From assembly GCA_026702845.1 (NCBI GenBank), contig JADCLS010000009.1, forward strand, positions 1-64,000: a stretch of DNA of 64,000 bases, read 5' to 3'. This stretch comes from Candidatus Heimdallarchaeota archaeon. Its GTDB lineage: Archaea > Asgardarchaeota > Heimdallarchaeia > Heimdallarchaeales > Kariarchaeaceae. The notes beneath the pieces are model-generated. The model searched no databases, was not told the DNA's origin, and was given only the letters and a program-made list of their open reading frames with translations. Positions 29,601-37,700 of the stretch are shown one piece after another (positions within the stretch are counted from its first letter, which is position 1; each line of letters opens with the position of its first letter). The position numbers and the translations under genes were made by a program.

Positions 29601-30852
29601 ACATTTAATTAATCGAGGAGTGACGTCTTTCCCGAGATTTCTTGAAATTGTAAATATGTATATTCAGATTTTAAATGCAATTCTCAGCGGTTATGGCTCT
29701 GCATTGGAAAATATAACAAGAGATCATCTTCATTTTGAGAGGATTCAGAATTATGATAGGAAATTCTATCAAGTAGCTTTTGATCATATTATCAACTCAA
29801 ATGGGTTCCAATTGTGGTTAACCAAGGTGCTCTATTATATGAGTAATTGGTACATTTTCTCCAATTCTTTGCTAGATGAAGAGCGTGATCAGATAAACAC
29901 TGCCATTATCAATTATGTGGCCAATGAGATTGAAGATGATGAGATTAAATCACAAATTCATGAAATATTAATCAATAGCTCCCTTAATATAAAGGTTCAG
30001 AGTAAAATTGGTGGAGTATATTTAGAGGCAGATACAATTGGCCTCTATCTTGAAGTATTACTAGATTCTCTGACTGAGTATCAACCAATGGCCTATACAT
30101 TTGCAAATACATTAGTTGATATTATTAATTCCTATTTTCTGAGAATAGAAATATTGGAAATGGGAATGAGAAATTGTAGCAATAACGAGTATATGAAACA
30201 AGATTACATTTCAGCAAATGAAATTCGTAAATTGTTTAATAGAATTTCATTCCCGAGTAGTATAGATTTAGATAGTGTTCTTATTCAAAATACGATTCAA
30301 GAGATAAATAATATAAATAGCCTAATTATCCTTGTTAAACGAGGTATGGATCACTGGAAGGATAATTTCCAAATATTGATTGGATGTAATCCCAGAAATC
30401 ACAAACAAGCTGAATCAGCCATACCTCCATACTGTATTGAAAAAATATCAAATTCTTGTGAAATCAACCATGTATATGAGAATAAATGGAGAGCAAGTCT
30501 TCTTTCGAGTATATCAATTGGTTTCGGAGATACAGATATTGCGAAAATTCCTTTAATGATTTATGAGAACCAGGTAATTGATAAAGAAGCTAGAACGATT
30601 AGCTTGCAATTCCACCAGTTTCTAGTATCACCCAATTGGTATTATGTCTTTAACAGGGAAAGAGTTCAACTAATACCAATTGATTTTGAAAAGGTTATAC
30701 TACAAAATGATAATAAAAGGCTAATATTGAAAATAAACATACCTGAGACCGTGGATATTGATAATTTCGAATTATACATCAGCAATACCCGATCATTGAC
30801 AAAAACGTATCAACAAATCAGAGAAATCCTTATCAAGCCCCAAGTAGATTAA
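20698..30852 (+). CDS. Giant helical scaffold-like protein (about 3,384 residues)
   Basis: By far the largest gene. The frame is open from the TAG at 20674. The only initiator-like codon well placed after GGAGGG is ATT at 20698. A TTG at 20767 has no ribosome-binding site and would remove a strand-like VNYEHLVVLVTDHSI. The first 250 residues look alpha/beta (IQILASNDFRQKVIVGELIRYF; MYIVVCLIENIYE; SNLDVVTHNFAMSG) and may be a degenerate tubulin-like domain. The next 2,900 or so are helical, rich in Asp/Glu/Lys/Ile/Leu/Tyr, like a long alpha-solenoid. The end (about 3,250 onward) is beta-rich (RLILKINIPETVDIDNFELYI). I see no P-loop, membrane helix or signal peptide. It is probably a cytoplasmic scaffold for the two tubulin-like proteins. 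Function unknown. Confidence 0.75.
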   Translation: MQASVNYEHLVVLVTDHSIINTELHKLWYSEPQNAILTIWHDTFSKIVQNEITRVISEKEKLKLNYDLNLDSLKLSMIKQWRGPNTSPDGSWIRKELDDHAKNTRLIQEYINKQGVKSIQILASNDFRQKVIVGELIRYFREMGMYIVVCLIENIYENEYDLNDLQDSEIDLDPDLLIEYPPDAGYRETKQILEMKRNQVDYLENIYHLLRLTSSNLDVVTHNFAMSGHVIFNLIPMNVGFLNTQIRIVLLLKLLVGLEKLKIQNVLTKEIIFGARGLSKEEINSTQSTLMYESLTHFSKDLRYAKDPIFDSINDIIDEEFLITPVSNLDSSAPLIALYWIKKNLEVGNDNELMDNIALNDLAREAIDIVKNDDSLIPLERIIQSISNLRSNIQRKYLWLSYLSKKLEKVKDFNIYINRYNSMPQFSKNLWSFSLTLDSLEEEKMQYQNVLDQALKLVPNQIFWNQKRINIYIENKEYSKIIGININYFTDIDFILNYIYALVDLAKDKLNTLPMVELDQIRLQLNNVESVFLIKGNLLDLAHEYLTGIAGQIFDYENKIKFYECFADIAAIANEMKIRVTDEFRYEYLIKIIELYIEKDFIEYRFLEYFEAFVIDVFEEEHVNRVGTNIIRYYQYVINHHLTIQNPLIEGIYFTLTFNREFDDLDESYIKSLLVRFENSEFKPKELIQELVEILIEEIGVIEFNRFIQQYDYLNDEYYHYIATKYQLDNNEYVIFPQWNLVREYFDEGFGTTENGLKLLDWYLKRHYLIDASQLFSITRLDYSLVGTGIEYFLLNKTYNQFLNLANSKSPEILYYVTNREQFETIKVEFPEEENVHQLLSQYEVIKNNPEYSSFKNNLVFRENSKNSLIDRVISLFILKDLMYEEELSNEDKIEIIFTPLENTDDFHLDLGIDFEEEKIISDILHTFARAKINMNKKMDNILLTIRDEILSNPLAFEKYAESYIKAVLNQEINKENIQKSLFTLYEFHKRNKGSEGKRNRLNLDILLSLYIYHIHGSEAISDKMKKDTFYLLEVIDFNLFENINVELQILYEYNNIIMAHYMKEARFSELLNYLFFIVLRFLKSFNDEGILRRVILSRYLSEENLRKKNHLIFLLYQIIRLNKILMRKTSNLSTLAYLLNFFSDELPILFRELDQISSDQQLNVHPLFLLFEVYLEGQNAKNKNLLLDKITDIEREILSILASYQELSIEDADKEESKKVEIVEIDENLLGYVINRSSFILYDLLEKLDINFYIYNITYFTVYSIVLVLKESQNLLLHRQYRFKSDRYVDMIEYFLNVYCENPPLHFSNIELIDNAYEALLHYYHAILDDNSVHDIFIQWVKLDLLEKPVIDINKLYFGFDKNDGIFTHVDVDVILDELISLIKNYRALGRDEEKMKRETIRMIRAFKIEEQSEYLYQLDLNILTKEQTLGTITMMKDIKINVNVMLNTEFNENDPIAMYTKVKLELSEIEIRFFEWRMKFKDINALKMDSKGILEYFEETTEFLDEWIEYITKLSQRKDLSNIYVEIVRSMYFILNLINQFFGDDKIFMITKNDLDVRLKIFDILTKPILKLLPEKKTGDEEREKKFFDHMLDRIRNDPAHSIEISYLKAKFEQVLRLIQSFEKIINLDNSEELEELSFEYDLSIYDKFSERFHREFTYSFSLYQVGKIPAAVDRLILFLQIEYAEQKFAVDKNYVDKLWWLAHWLILYQLIDEFDNKIMYKNEIQNDQEIFNSIDFVNKEPPKIKKGSKLALELVNSARVLDDITYLKEETEKLTELYHANSMDLTSFPIHDENLLLQITKLYNMKLEESGRIRRGIVFFQENFDVKITILSILFYNYRFLEFDTQSTIDQFIELSNIFNVFADNQKIDHAHLIYLISINQYYPRIKEISIALLVKQLLDKVPSNVYKIFSYVNAMLFPEYYEQEINFPELSMYNALLELNLNSIFTFDYRKEAYFLLIYKSLEQFTNRVFNKMEKDLKQIVEEQTPFEYRREQIKTLYSNVTFVILDLHVLIEKLEYIIKFHNADKLSVLIKQMKDYSSRITNLIIPYIEIFPLLLTFYHPYQGLLEEIDQIYLYQQPHTQVEIINHYYNLKVNLNTGLNLKTLNFLYNEGIFRCFNREFSQFEMKYHYEAEMQRYHAPLIEFKKKIASRYIEEKKLDSLSNEKQEFYGLYMQNDHNMYTKSILSGYYDLLRKSKREFELPAPSEDLYNDFISEEIKSENFIIGFLPFEKNHHLIHNILDNTLTLYNNFQIRDFDKLLLSIFKFLPWDPEFRLKLESQLQVIEENTKIKKLIKALISFFNFIEMDKFKGNHYEILHIIEIISPVSSSLAILIAKQILNHFDKLSIQGIPILNIQYKIFLLEIRQYQERGGDEFPSRLVNEFERFKKLVANIFNSGSTGELDFSEMDLFKIDAYINLERGNQVTFNNLIEANRDKLFNPGDKIIEKIASIDLLATYLYKHIENSILEGYNNALMEKTVEQFFASISTKQKDFEEYHTIYSKGLTLLYSIDDKDLRVYNDTQFFLFDLLTYKNSVKIWIELLGLFFENIQEKEDKREKIENRNWVFLEIDINLINIIVSKIFNKEYITNDYIKPYKDHIFNLLDSFYPGLMNRITSGYGLTQRGGTFSPLTEGYLFQLIIEKRIEQMQGIDSEEQILGDIVEIAKHVENIIGILKENNYKKVQSFKIDILNKDEELLQLNLLESFFRNFIRIFQNLEKSIYISRRIVGGLELAKLILKMYYTLVIYDFNYDKNEDLLISWIFSLSDFNYKSIHTQSFDWKPIAGWELKHDRSLEYINFYLNHRKPKDYHILDDLNRMVKDVKISEILNQMNRDEEVITHFSAQGCLSLLKFIDKRHQELYSKITMHLFELSQLEDSKWLNEYYYNIIFNNEGEVTTELKLLLVQYIKYRFHDFYYGYIRNYKILLEEIRINLDVFDVKAAQELYFVMLGYNRELISPDINVFPYIQHLINRGVTSFPRFLEIVNMYIQILNAILSGYGSALENITRDHLHFERIQNYDRKFYQVAFDHIINSNGFQLWLTKVLYYMSNWYIFSNSLLDEERDQINTAIINYVANEIEDDEIKSQIHEILINSSLNIKVQSKIGGVYLEADTIGLYLEVLLDSLTEYQPMAYTFANTLVDIINSYFLRIEILEMGMRNCSNNEYMKQDYISANEIRKLFNRISFPSSIDLDSVLIQNTIQEINNINSLIILVKRGMDHWKDNFQILIGCNPRNHKQAESAIPPYCIEKISNSCEINHVYENKWRASLLSSISIGFGDTDIAKIPLMIYENQVIDKEARTISLQFHQFLVSPNWYYVFNRERVQLIPIDFEKVILQNDNKRLILKINIPETVDIDNFELYISNTRSLTKTYQQIREILIKPQVD

Positions 30853-30964
30853 TAGTATAGTTTTGATAATTATTCATACAAAAGTTAGAAAAATCTGCGT
30901 AGTATTAATAAATTGATTGTCAATCCTTAACCTAAATGTCCATAATAGGGAGCTAAGTATAAAT

Positions 30965-33184
30965 ATGAGTGGTATAATAAATCGGATTTTCAGTTCCAAA
31001 TTATCACGCAAGGATTATTATGTTATAGTTAATGATATGAAGTACTACGTTACTGATCTAGGGCAACTTCTTGATGATATCAAAGCATTAAATAATCGAG
31101 AAATAATAGGATCTGAACGGTTTCAAGATATTGAAAATTATATGGTAGACATTTCTGATAAAACATTAAAAAAATCAAGTTCTAAGCAAATGGTGTCTAA
31201 AAGTTACAAAAGGCAATCTGATGAATCAATTAATGAATTACGTCTAATTTCATCTGATCATTTTTTTGTGGTCGATTGGATAGGAAAACAAGGAAATAAA
31301 CTTGGAATTTATGAAGATTATGAAGATGCAGCATTTGAATTTTTTGAAAGCAATTTTCCTAAATACCTCGATCATTATCAATCCACTCGAAATATTGCAG
31401 CAATCATGAAATTACATGGACTCATAAATGACTTGCAACAATTGATAATTAAAAATTCTGAAGAATATTCTTTCATTGAAGTTATTGAAGTTAGTTTAAC
31501 CAAAGATGAAATCGTTAGAGTAATTACTCATACAACCCCTCTAGATATGTTCCTTAGTCTATTGGATCAGAAAAATTCAGATGAATATACAGTAAAACTA
31601 AATAAATTAGATCAAGTAATAGAGAAAATTCTTGCCATGTATATGCAAAACCAGTTACTTGAAAATATAAACCAGATCATTGAAGTATTAAATCTATTAA
31701 TTCTTAAGATTTACAAGTTCTTCCACTATTACCAGATTAGAAGTAATGATATTGCTGAATTCAAGAAGATCCGACAAATAATTGATGATAATTTATTGGA
31801 AATTGATAAAAATATTAACAAATTCATTGACAGGAAATTCAATATTGGGTCAAGGGTCCTTGAAGATTGGCGAAATATTCTATACAATGACAAATTTCAG
31901 TTATTTGACCTTCTAGTATTGCAGCAGGAACAAGCCTTCAGCAATAAATTGAAGACATTGAAAGGAGATTTTGAATCTGGTGGATCAAATGAATTGAAAA
32001 ATATTGTTGAAACTTGGGTCAAGTACAATGATGAATTTAAGATGATCCAACAATCACATGCCAGACTATTCAAGGTTCTACAACAAAGGTCTACATCCCA
32101 ACAAATAAAGATTCCAAGTAGAATATATGAGGGGATCATTGATCAGAGAGATAAAATCAGACAGGATATCATTAATGCAGTCAAGGAGAGAACAGATTCA
32201 GGTGGATCATACAAAAGTAAGGTCAAAATTATTCAGGCGAGTCTTGAAAATTTAAAGGCTGAAATTGATAAGAAAAACGAGGATGCTGTTTATATTTCTT
32301 TTATTGCTCAACATGAACCACAAACGCATAAGGATGAGGATGGTAAAATTCGAAAAGAGAATATCGTTGATATCTCTCCCTATATCTATGCTGGCCTTGA
32401 TCAAGCTAAACTGAATTCAGTATCTGAATTATTGCTCAATTCAGGATATAATGTACGTCTCACAGATGCCAATGGAACTCAAAATTCCAATGGTAGATAT
32501 TTGACATATTCAATCGAATCTTCACAGGTAACGATAGATCCTCAAGATACTGAACTTGAGGTTGGCTTTTTAGCAGAGTACTTATTTCTGCAGAGTTATA
32601 GAAATCAAAAAATCTGGGATAAAGATCTTGATCTCCCAACTTCTGAATTCATAAATTACTCAGAAGAAGAAACTAAGGTTGGGGTGAGTTTTGAGATAAA
32701 TGTTGTTAAAGGAAATGATCAAGATGCTGTTGTCAATACTTCTAAATTCCTGAATGTTATATCATCACTTAGCTTCTACAAGAGGCCTGATAACAGTATT
32801 GAACTAGATCCGAAAACAGATTTCTTCAAACAGTTGAATGAGAAAATCAAGTCAAGTACTGAGACCAGTTTTAATTTTTATCTGAATTGTACTATCTTTG
32901 AATTTGGTGAATTATTCTCAAAATTTGATAGTTTTAAGCAACAATTGCTTATTATCACACCATACTGGATGAATAACAAATACAATATTGGACAGTTAAA
33001 ACTCAAAGAAACCTTTGAGTTATTGAAAAACATACTTTCTGAGAGCACTATTGCAGATTTGAAATTTAAAATCCTTGAGGATGCATTGCTTGCACTCGTT
33101 CCAATGAAAATAAATGAGATCTACAATTATGGGTTCAATAAACTTGTAGATCAAGAATTTATGGAGGTTGAGGAAGATGAGTAA
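30965..33184 (+). CDS. Helical giant-operon protein, unknown function (about 739 residues)
   Basis: Starts at ATG 30965 (MSGIINRIFSSKLSRKDYY); a TTG at 30917 would add 16 residues and has no clear ribosome-binding site. Residues 1-120 contain a small alpha/beta part and a basic Ser/Lys linker (LKKSSSKQMVSKSYKR). Residues 180-440 are long helices, probably coiled coil. The C-terminal 270 residues are alpha/beta (DISPYIYAGLDQAKLNSVSE; VGVSFEINVVKGND). The tail is acidic (VEEDE). It overlaps the next gene by 8 bases, which implies a fixed ratio with the pseudo-tubulin. No family recognised. Confidence 0.7.
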   Translation: MSGIINRIFSSKLSRKDYYVIVNDMKYYVTDLGQLLDDIKALNNREIIGSERFQDIENYMVDISDKTLKKSSSKQMVSKSYKRQSDESINELRLISSDHFFVVDWIGKQGNKLGIYEDYEDAAFEFFESNFPKYLDHYQSTRNIAAIMKLHGLINDLQQLIIKNSEEYSFIEVIEVSLTKDEIVRVITHTTPLDMFLSLLDQKNSDEYTVKLNKLDQVIEKILAMYMQNQLLENINQIIEVLNLLILKIYKFFHYYQIRSNDIAEFKKIRQIIDDNLLEIDKNINKFIDRKFNIGSRVLEDWRNILYNDKFQLFDLLVLQQEQAFSNKLKTLKGDFESGGSNELKNIVETWVKYNDEFKMIQQSHARLFKVLQQRSTSQQIKIPSRIYEGIIDQRDKIRQDIINAVKERTDSGGSYKSKVKIIQASLENLKAEIDKKNEDAVYISFIAQHEPQTHKDEDGKIRKENIVDISPYIYAGLDQAKLNSVSELLLNSGYNVRLTDANGTQNSNGRYLTYSIESSQVTIDPQDTELEVGFLAEYLFLQSYRNQKIWDKDLDLPTSEFINYSEEETKVGVSFEINVVKGNDQDAVVNTSKFLNVISSLSFYKRPDNSIELDPKTDFFKQLNEKIKSSTETSFNFYLNCTIFEFGELFSKFDSFKQQLLIITPYWMNNKYNIGQLKLKETFELLKNILSESTIADLKFKILEDALLALVPMKINEIYNYGFNKLVDQEFMEVEEDE

Positions 33185-34739
33185 ATTTATTAACAGAAAT
33201 AAACAAGATTATGAGGAAGAAGAAGATATTAAGATAATTCCAGAGTTTAATTATCTAGAATTGCAGAATATCGTAATTACTCGTTTAAGAGAATTGAATA
33301 GTGTCTTTTCTAATCCTTTGGCCCAAACCACACAGGAGATAGATATTCCAGATATTCTTGAACCAGCATATGATATTGTTGGTGTAAATATTGAATCTGG
33401 TAAAATCTTATTATTTATTTTTGATGGTATTAAAAATGTACTTCAGGCTCCAAGCTCTAAAAAGGCAGTTTCAAAATTTATAAAGGATAATCTCCTTGGG
33501 GAATTATCACTATATTTGGATGAGAGAACCTATTCAAGTCTTCCTAATAGATTACCTGATCTTTTGGAGGTACGGAATACAGAGGATCTGAAAATTTATA
33601 CTTTCCCAGAAATTAAACTGGATATTAACTCATCATTCTGGAGGGAAATATTTGAGGCGATTTATGAGACAAGAGTATCATCCGAGATACAAAATCCATC
33701 AGAGAATAGGAAAGTCCCAAAGGCTGTGATGTTCATCAATGGAACCTCTCCTTATGATTTCTCTAAGGTGTACAAATTATCGACTGATTATCGTCGATCG
33801 ACAAAATTCCCAGAATATAGTAACCGACCTAGATTACGTCCCCAATTTTCAATTACACAGATACCCTCATATGCAAAGATCTATCAAAACCCAGAGGAGG
33901 GGGTATCTGTATTGTTGACTCTATCTAAACTTGTCGATGTTTTGGATTTCATGTTTCTCTCTGAAGAAACACAACTGACGAGTGTGGCTAATACATTAGG
34001 CTATCAAATATCATGGGGGTCTAAAAATTATGAAGTTTGGAAGGAAATTTTCCTTAATTTATCGATAATCAGCCAAAACAAACTTACTGGATTGAATTTT
34101 GATGTATCGGATATTTGGAGAATGGTAGTCAGACATATGAATGTTAAATCTGAGTTCTACAGCAAGGAAAATGAAAGTGGAGGGTTCATCGTACCCTGTT
34201 TTCATTCAGTAAATCTGGCAAATAATATTCAATCTTATAATTTCATAAAGATGATTACTGAGATGGCATTAAATTCTCCGATATTCCCATGTGATGTTTC
34301 TACGGCAACTGCAGCTCAAGTCATTGTAATTGGATCTTTCAATGCAATTTCCCACGTAGATACACTCATGGAACCAATTTATGATCTTGTCAATGAACGA
34401 TTGAAACAGGATGGAATTGCCAAAGATATCCAGATAAGTTTCAGTGATTATGCAGGTTTGAACCAGAATAATACTGAAGTTTCAGTGCTGATCTTGCTAA
34501 TTAATCCACAAATGGAGATATTTAAGGGAGTATTCAAAAATGCTTTTGATTTCATTATAAGGAATAGAGATTCTGAAGGTTTAGCTATACAAACAGAATT
34601 CAACTATGTTAAGGAGGATTCACTTACAGCCAGACAGATCATCAATCTAGGAAAAATACTTGATCAACCTTATCCTGATGATGAAAAATACTTCGAGAAT
34701 TTCTTTATTGAGCAATTAGGCAAAATATCCAGTGAATGA
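33177..34739 (+). CDS. Tubulin/FtsZ-fold protein without the GTP-binding signature but with a T7 loop
   Basis: 520 residues from ATG 33177, overlapping the previous gene. The C-terminal two thirds follow the FtsZ/tubulin plan. Strand S4 is KAVMFINGTSPYDFS, where FtsZ has the glycine-rich GGGTGTG, so the signature is lost. Helix H6-like SVLLTLSKLVDVLDFMFL, helix H7-like NYEVWKEIFLNLSIISQ, the T7 loop TGLNFDVSDIWRMV (compare GLINVDFADVR of FtsZ) and a C-terminal domain (SPIFPCDVSTATAAQVIVIG ... VSVLILLINP) then follow in order. T7 residues supply the catalytic acid to the next subunit's nucleotide, so this protein could activate GTP held by the 487-residue tubulin-like protein. The assignment rests on motif order and was not tested by structure prediction. 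Confidence 0.6.
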   Translation: MSKFINRNKQDYEEEEDIKIIPEFNYLELQNIVITRLRELNSVFSNPLAQTTQEIDIPDILEPAYDIVGVNIESGKILLFIFDGIKNVLQAPSSKKAVSKFIKDNLLGELSLYLDERTYSSLPNRLPDLLEVRNTEDLKIYTFPEIKLDINSSFWREIFEAIYETRVSSEIQNPSENRKVPKAVMFINGTSPYDFSKVYKLSTDYRRSTKFPEYSNRPRLRPQFSITQIPSYAKIYQNPEEGVSVLLTLSKLVDVLDFMFLSEETQLTSVANTLGYQISWGSKNYEVWKEIFLNLSIISQNKLTGLNFDVSDIWRMVVRHMNVKSEFYSKENESGGFIVPCFHSVNLANNIQSYNFIKMITEMALNSPIFPCDVSTATAAQVIVIGSFNAISHVDTLMEPIYDLVNERLKQDGIAKDIQISFSDYAGLNQNNTEVSVLILLINPQMEIFKGVFKNAFDFIIRNRDSEGLAIQTEFNYVKEDSLTARQIINLGKILDQPYPDDEKYFENFFIEQLGKISSE

Positions 34740-34757
34740 CCGAGTTAGTTGGTACTT

Positions 34758-37700
34758 ATGGATCAAATAATGATTAAATCAATTTATATTTCATCAAATA
34801 TAAATAATTTAATTAACGAATTTGAGGATTCAGATCAGGAGTTTTACAAGGAAAGTCTTTTCCTTGGATCCAATGTACCAATAGCATTCGATGATCACCT
34901 TTTCAATATCTTATACTTTAATTTCAGTTCAGTATCCAAAGATATGGCATTTAATGCAAAAACTGAGAAAATTAATTGTAAATTTCTTTCAGTAAATGAG
35001 TTTGTATTGGAGGGAATAAACCAGAAAATCCGAGAATATAATGATAATCTACCTAAGGGCCGAATCAGAAGAGGAGATATTAAACCTACAATGCGAGAGA
35101 AAAGTACTGAGACAATTACTTTTAATGATATTGATTTTTCATCCCTTGAATATATCTTTATACAAATAACTGAATTAAGAGATTATTTTCTTGCTTCAAT
35201 AATTTTAAGGAATTTACTTGAAGAGGATATTAAACCAGTAGTAATGATTTCCTCTTATCCTAAAAGGATACTACAATACACCATAGTGGAAAAGAATGCA
35301 ATAATATTACTATTTGAAAGGTTACTTGATCTTGTCGCATATCAAGTTTTTCGAGTCACTTTAACGGCAATTCATGATAAATTCTGGCTTCATAATCTAC
35401 ATTCATTCATAATCCGGATGATGAAAGATGATATAAAAGTGCTCATCCAAGATCTCAAGCAAATTGAGATAGAGTTAGTGATACCAAAGGGATTTGATCT
35501 AAATAGACTTGATTATGAAGGTAAGAGATCAAAGTCGATGGTTGTAGAAGATGATTCAGATTTCAAGTATGTGAAAAAGATGTTCTATTCACTTATCGCA
35601 ACCAGTCTTGAAGAGAGCATTAATGATGTATACTCAGCAATTTCTAACTTCCCCAAAGCAATTGTAATTGAACTTCTCTCAACTAAGTTCATACCAGATA
35701 CTGTCCAGATAATGATGGATAATGTAAAAGCAAATAGTCTAATTGTTGAATTATTCCAAAAATCAGGTTTAAACCTTATCGAAAGGCATATTATCTACTC
35801 TGATCTACAACCCTTTTTCTATTTGGTTTTATGTCCTTATGAATTTGATTTTGAGTCTATGCAAGAATTTGAAGGAATACTCCTAACTAATGAATTATAT
35901 GTACTCCAAACCAGCTATACTCGATTATCTAATTCGACATTTCATTCATGGAGGCAAGTACTCAAGGAATTTAATCAGCAGACGTATAATGAGGATATAG
36001 AAAACACAATAGCATACAGGAATGAATTATCAGCTTGGAAGCAAAGGCAGGAGGATAAATTACTAGAGATAGAAAAAGAAAAATCTGAATCTAAAACAGC
36101 TATGGTAGAAAAAGATAGGAAACTTGATAGTTCCGTTGAGAATCTTGATGATGAGGAGAATTTTGAGTTATTCGAATTAAATTCTAAGTATATTGACGAG
36201 TATAGTGAAACACAAGAAGATGACAATGCAGAAACTAAAATTGAGGAACCCAAAGAATTGGGAGATGATGATTTTGAATTATTCTTCATCAAGACGAAAT
36301 TTGTAAATGATAGCGATAGTGTGTTGGATGAGACAGACCTGGGTAAGCATAAAATTGAACAAGAAAAGGAGAGTGTAATCGTAAAGGAGCAAGATTATCA
36401 AGCCCATAATAATATAATGGAAGAATTAGATCCAGAACCTGAAAAAATTAAACTTCAATCGGAAATTAACAAATACTTAGTACGGAAAATTGAACAAATT
36501 ATCTTAAAACCTCTGAATCAGATAACTGCAGATGAATTCTGGCTAGTTCAGCATGTTTGGTTGAATTTTCATGAATATATCGTGGTTGTATATAGACATT
36601 TAATTGAAAAATACATCCACATTCTATTGAATTCCAGTCAAATAATGAATCTTAAGGACAAGTCAATATTGTTCGGTAGTATGTGGAGAGTGTTGTTCAG
36701 GTATTATTTGGATGATAAATTCAAGATTAGGGATGATGATTCTCTATATAATGGATTATCCATTATGTTAGGATCGAGTATTCATTTTGATGAATTATTC
36801 TGGAGAATATTATCAATAGCACTTGATTTTGGCTTGAGCAACCAAAAATTTGCATATTTGATATTTGATTCACTTATACCCTTCACTCAGATTGATGAAC
36901 CTACACAAATGAAGATATTTCACTGGCTAGATAATTTTGTTGATCTATTTTCCATGGAACAAAAGGATCAGGATCTGCTATTAAAAAGTTTTGAGAAATT
37001 CCTAGAGATCGAATACTTGGATGAATATTTTGAAGGAATTCCATTTCTTTATGAGATAGATTTACGTATACGTAAAATAAAACAATTCCTACTACAACAT
37101 CTCTTAGGAAAAATTATTTTAACGCTCGAAGAAAGACCTAACCTCAAAGATATTGAAAAAGTACTTGATTCGCTTATCCAATGTGGAAATACGAGTGATT
37201 TCGATTTCTTGGCTTATGAGATTTTCCAGAGAAAGGAAATTCAGAATGCATTGGAAGGAAAGATCAATAGATTAGTATTAATCAACAATTTCTATAAAAT
37301 TGAAAAAGATGAAAAAACTGAAACTGAAGTAACAGATAATGAAATCCTCTTGAGAATGATATTATTGAGAAAGGCTGGAATAAAATTACCAGCGAGCCTA
37401 AACTTATCTAAAACCACCAGGGATTATCTGCAATATCTAGAGGAACTTACATTTAAGGGATATTCAGAAGATCTTGAGTTTGATGATGCAGTATTTGTAT
37501 ATGATCACCATGAATTATCAAAATTGGCCAAACTTGATTACTTGTCCACTGTTGGAGAACATAATTTATTTTTCAATTTAATTGAAGAAAATTACGATTA
37601 TTGGGACAATATCTTGCTCAACTTATCACTTATTTCATTCAGAGCAAATCTCATAGACAATAAAGAATATCAAAAAATTGTCCAGTTATATAATTCAGAA

